DNA from: Spirochaetales bacterium
Lineage (GTDB): Bacteria > Spirochaetota > Spirochaetia > DSM-2461
Assembly (NCBI GenBank): GCA_002748225.1
Contig: PDRU01000003.1
Span: forward strand, 1-7,058
Direction: 5' to 3'
DNA: 7,058 bases
The notes under the pieces were generated by a model. The model did no database searches, was not told the origin of the DNA, and saw only the letters and a list, made by a program, of their open reading frames with translations. Made by a program: the position numbers and the translations under genes. Positions 5,558-7,058 of this stretch are shown piece after piece; the stretch's first letter is position 1, and each line of letters starts with the position of its first letter.

Positions 5558-6844
5558 ATGAATAAACGCGCGGCTCCGGATCACTTTACGCTGAAGGCCA
5601 AAAAAATGGGCTATCCGGCCCGTTCGGTTTTCAAGCTGGAAGAAATACAGAACAAATGGAAAATACTGAGAAAGGGGCAGGCCGTGCTGGACATAGGCGC
5701 GGCTCCCGGAAGCTGGAGTCTTTATGTTCTGCGGACTTTGGGAAAGGGGGCCCGGCTGACAGCCGTGGATTTAAAACCGCTCAGCATTCAGGCGCCGCAG
5801 GGAACAAGCCTGCGGTTTTACCGGGGTGATGTGTTTTCGCCGGAAGCCGCGGCTTTTATGGAAGAGGGCGGCCCTTTCGGATGTCTGTTAAGCGACGCCG
5901 CGCCGTCTACTTCCGGAAACCGCCTGGTGGATACCCGGAAATCGCACGATCTGGTTATGCGGGTTCTGGATTTGGCAGAAGTGCATCTGGCCCCGGGGGG
6001 CAATCTGGCGGTGAAGGTTTTTCAGGGCGGCGATGAAGGTGAAATACGGGAGCGGATGCGCGGTCTGTTTGAAACGGTCCGCAGAGCCCTGCCCGGCGGC
6101 CCGGCTGCGGCCGGCTCCTGCACGGGAAACACGGAACAGGGCCCTGCCCGGCGGCCCGGCTCCGGCCGGCTCCTGCGAGGAACAGAACCCTGCCCGGCGT
6201 CCCGGCTGCGGCCGACTGCTGCGCGGAAAAGGGCCCGGCCCGTCAGGCCCGGCTCTTGCGCGGGAAACGCGGAACAGAGCACTGCCCGGCGGCCCGGCTC
6301 TGGCCGGCCGCTGCACGGAACAGAACCTAGCCCGTCCGGTCCGGCTGCTGCACAAAAAACACGGAAAAGAACCCTGCCCGGCGGCCCGGCTGCGGCAGGC
6401 CGCGGCACAGAAAACACGGAAAAGGGCCCTGCTCGGCGTCCCGGCTGCGGCCGGCTCCTGTGCGGAAAACACGGAAAAGGGCCCTGCCCGGCGGCCCGGC
6501 TCCGGCCGACTGCTGCACAGAAAACACGGAAAAGAGCCCTGTCCGGCGGCCCGGCTCCGGCCGGCTCCTGCGCTGAGAACACGAAAAAGAGTGAAAAGAG
6601 CCCGGCCCGTCAGGCCCGGCTGCGGCCGATTCCTGCGCGGGAAACACGGAAAAGGGCCCCGCCCGGCGGCCCGGCTGCGGCCGACTCCTGCGCTGAGAAC
6701 ACGAAAAAGAGTGAAAAGAGCCCGGCCCGTCAGGCCCGGCTGCGGCCGGCTCCTGTGCGGAAAACACGGAAAAGGGCCCTGCCCGGCGGCCCGGCTCCGG
6801 CCGACTGCTGCGCGGAAAAGAACCCGCCCCTTCCAATCTCTTGA
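5558..6844 (+). CDS. rlmE: FtsJ/RlmE-like 23S rRNA 2'-O-methyltransferase with a repeat-encoded C-terminal replacement
   Basis: RlmE (FtsJ) uses SAM to methylate the 2'-OH of U2552 in the A-loop of 23S rRNA, late in 50S assembly. Residues 7-176 match the family closely: ARSVFKLEEIQ (21-31), the SAM-binding LDIGAAPGSWS (44-54), AVDLKP (69-74), GDV (90-92), LLSDAAPSTSG (110-120) and LAVKVFQG (150-157). By alignment with E. coli from memory, Lys26, Asp113 and Lys153 equal K38, D124 and K164 of the K-D-K-E tetrad. The fourth, Glu199, should fall at about residue 188, within KPxxSRxxSxE. There the sequence is instead PGGPAAAGSC, with Cys188. From codon 177 to near the end the protein is encoded by GC-rich tandem units, giving a basic, Pro/Arg/Gly/Ala-rich tail. 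Total length is 428 residues against about 209 for E. coli RlmE. The core is certain; activity is doubtful. No normal RlmE ending was found in any frame after the array. Confidence 0.85.
   Translation: MNKRAAPDHFTLKAKKMGYPARSVFKLEEIQNKWKILRKGQAVLDIGAAPGSWSLYVLRTLGKGARLTAVDLKPLSIQAPQGTSLRFYRGDVFSPEAAAFMEEGGPFGCLLSDAAPSTSGNRLVDTRKSHDLVMRVLDLAEVHLAPGGNLAVKVFQGGDEGEIRERMRGLFETVRRALPGGPAAAGSCTGNTEQGPARRPGSGRLLRGTEPCPASRLRPTAARKRARPVRPGSCAGNAEQSTARRPGSGRPLHGTEPSPSGPAAAQKTRKRTLPGGPAAAGRGTENTEKGPARRPGCGRLLCGKHGKGPCPAARLRPTAAQKTRKRALSGGPAPAGSCAENTKKSEKSPARQARLRPIPARETRKRAPPGGPAAADSCAENTKKSEKSPARQARLRPAPVRKTRKRALPGGPAPADCCAEKNPPLPIS
6101..6749 (+). other. Recurring CCGGC-UNCG-GCCGG hairpin potential in the array units
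   Basis: The first unit reads CCGGC TGCG GCCGG at 6101-6114 and the thirteenth reads the same at 6736-6749. In RNA this is a five-pair stem closed by C-G around a UNCG tetraloop, a notably stable loop class. Full stems also occur in units 2, 8 and 10, with loop TCCG in units 2 and 10. Units 3, 9, 11, 12 and 14 keep the UNCG loop but have C-A at the outermost pair. Unit 7 has an internal mismatch, unit 5 has loop TCTG, and units 4 and 6 lack the segment. Whether the RNA folds this way is inference. Confidence 0.5.
6536..6775 (+). repeat. Higher-order 120-bp duplication within the array
   Basis: Units 10+11 (6536-6655) and 12+13 (6656-6775) form two adjacent 120-bp copies, each a 64-bp unit plus a 56-bp unit. 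By hand count they differ at 8 of 120 positions. As 120 is a multiple of three, both copies are read in the same frame and encode near-identical 40-residue blocks containing SCAENTKKSEKSPARQARLR. This looks like the most recent duplication in the array. Confidence 0.9.
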
Positions 6845-6907
6845 TTATATTCCGCTTAGACTGCAAGCTGGAAAAGCGGGAAAAGCTCCCCGTTACTGGA
6901 GGTTTTT
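6845..6907 (+). promoter_or_regulatory. Short spacer before the last lipoprotein gene
   Basis: This 63-bp spacer returns to ordinary base composition after the array. It holds a strong Shine-Dalgarno, GGAGG at 6898-6902, five bases before the ATG at 6908. TATATT at 6846-6851 could be a -10 but has no partner -35. I see no intrinsic terminator, so the lipoprotein may be co-transcribed with the rlmE-like gene. Confidence 0.5.
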
Positions 6908-7057
6908 ATGAATGACCGGTTTTTTCATTTCCTGCGGCGGCTTCCGGCTGCTGTTCTTCTTTTAGCGGTTTTACCGGTCTTTTTTTCCTGCGGTTCGAAA
7001 AGCCCGGATTCTGATTCAGCTTCTCTTCAGGCCGCTTTGAATTCTTCCAGTGCCGTT
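6908..7057 (+). CDS. Lipoprotein (5' part, runs off the window)
   Basis: Only the first 50 codons are visible. The start is well supported by GGAGG five bases upstream. The sequence is a clear lipoprotein signal: basic n-region (R4, R10, R11), hydrophobic core from about 12 to 26 (PAAVLLLAVLPVFF) and VFFSC with Cys28 as the lipidation site, followed by a Ser/Asp-rich tether (GSKSPDSDSASLQAALN). The mature part visible is too short to suggest a function. The ATG overlaps a TGA (ATGA at 6908-6911) that closes a second forward reading frame running through the upstream repeat array. That geometry would couple the two genes if the methyltransferase were read in that frame. Confidence 0.85.
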   Translation, partial: MNDRFFHFLRRLPAAVLLLAVLPVFFSCGSKSPDSDSASLQAALNSSSAV

Positions 7058-7058
7058 G

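Larger units (their letters stand above)
6086..6820 (+). repeat. Tandem minisatellite array of about 14 GC-rich units inside the rlmE-like gene
   Basis: Units begin at 6086, 6141, 6187, 6233, 6279, 6325, 6371, 6426, 6481, 6536, 6600, 6656, 6720 and 6776. Their lengths are 55, 46, 46, 46, 46, 46, 55, 55, 55, 64, 56, 64 and 56 bp, plus a last partial unit. Each has a GC-rich head (GCCCTGCCCGGCGGCCCGGC, then a CTGCGGCCGG-like part) and an A-rich tail (GCGGAAAACACGGAAAAGG). The 46/55/64 ladder mostly reflects one, two or three copies of a roughly 9-bp A-rich step in the tail. A second head type (CCCGTCAGGCCCGG-like; units 4, 6, 11, 13) has one extra base; in units 4 and 6 this comes with loss of about 10 bp. 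The eighth unit is 71% G+C by hand count. The array begins exactly at codon 177 of the methyltransferase and ends about 24 bp before its stop. Confidence 0.95.

Noticed and set aside
6086..6820. CRISPR array
   Set aside because: Units are contiguous variants of one another with no unique spacers, and unit length varies by steps of 9 bp. No cas genes are present.
6086..6820. REP/BIME-type extragenic palindromes
   Set aside because: The GCCGG...GCGGC flavour is reminiscent, but the units are tandem, lie inside a gene and lack the paired inverted arrangement and nearby transposase of REP elements.
5888..6866. Three long overlapping minus-strand frames across the array
   Set aside because: Their sequence is the reverse translation of the GC-rich repeats, with no domain, no start signal and low complexity. 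They are composition artefacts.
6845..6907. Intrinsic terminator between the rlmE-like gene and the last lipoprotein
   Set aside because: Only four-base AGCT inverted pairs are present and no T-run follows.
6033..6911. Long second forward frame through the repeat array
   Set aside because: It starts inside the methyltransferase core with no ribosome site and consists mostly of repeats. It is open because the units hold few stop triplets. Kept only as part of the frame-switch finding.

Overview
The window most likely comes from a spirochaete close to Treponema. The evidence is indirect: relaxed lipoprotein signal sequences (FFFGC, VFFSC), a bacterial cytosolic-type 5'-nucleotidase beside a class I/II aminotransferase, and an overall protein style I associate with treponemes. 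Unique genes are moderately GC-rich. One internal block (about 6086-6820) is far richer in GC, and one divergent intergenic region (5459-5557) is strongly AT-rich. The lineage call is inference from memory, not a search.

Layout. On the plus strand, 2-2386 holds a tight three-gene cluster: the 3' part of a PLP-dependent aminotransferase, a complete cN-I-type 5'-nucleotidase of the HAD superfamily, and a small lipoprotein. This converges, with a 12-bp overlap, on a minus-strand operon (5458 down to 2375). That operon encodes a 590-residue cytoplasmic protein that looks like a degenerate (alpha/beta)8 glycosidase-type barrel, a rhomboid intramembrane protease with an intact Ser/His dyad, and a secreted protein. 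The secreted protein appears to start at a CTG codon overlapping the rhomboid stop; without that start its signal peptide is missed. From a 99-bp AT-rich divergent region, the plus strand continues with an FtsJ/RlmE-type 23S rRNA 2'-O-methyltransferase and then the first 50 codons of another lipoprotein.

The most unusual part is the 3' end of the rlmE-like gene. At codon 177, where the family's conserved KPxxSRxxSxE segment should follow, the gene runs into about 14 tandem GC-rich units of 46, 55, 56 or 64 bp. Almost every unit length leaves remainder 1 when divided by 3, so successive units are read in rotating frames, giving a disordered, basic, Pro/Arg/Gly/Ala-rich tail of about 250 residues. 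The expected fourth catalytic residue (Glu199 in E. coli RlmE) is not there. Two forward frames stay open through the whole array. One of them ends in a stop that overlaps the start codon of the downstream lipoprotein (ATGA). Most units also encode a potential CCGGC-UNCG-GCCGG RNA hairpin.

How the genes work together: the 5' cluster looks metabolic plus envelope. The minus operon links a cytoplasmic barrel protein to a membrane protease and a periplasmic protein, with no obvious common pathway. The methyltransferase would normally modify the 23S rRNA A-loop, but its C-terminal catalytic segment has been replaced, so its activity is in doubt.
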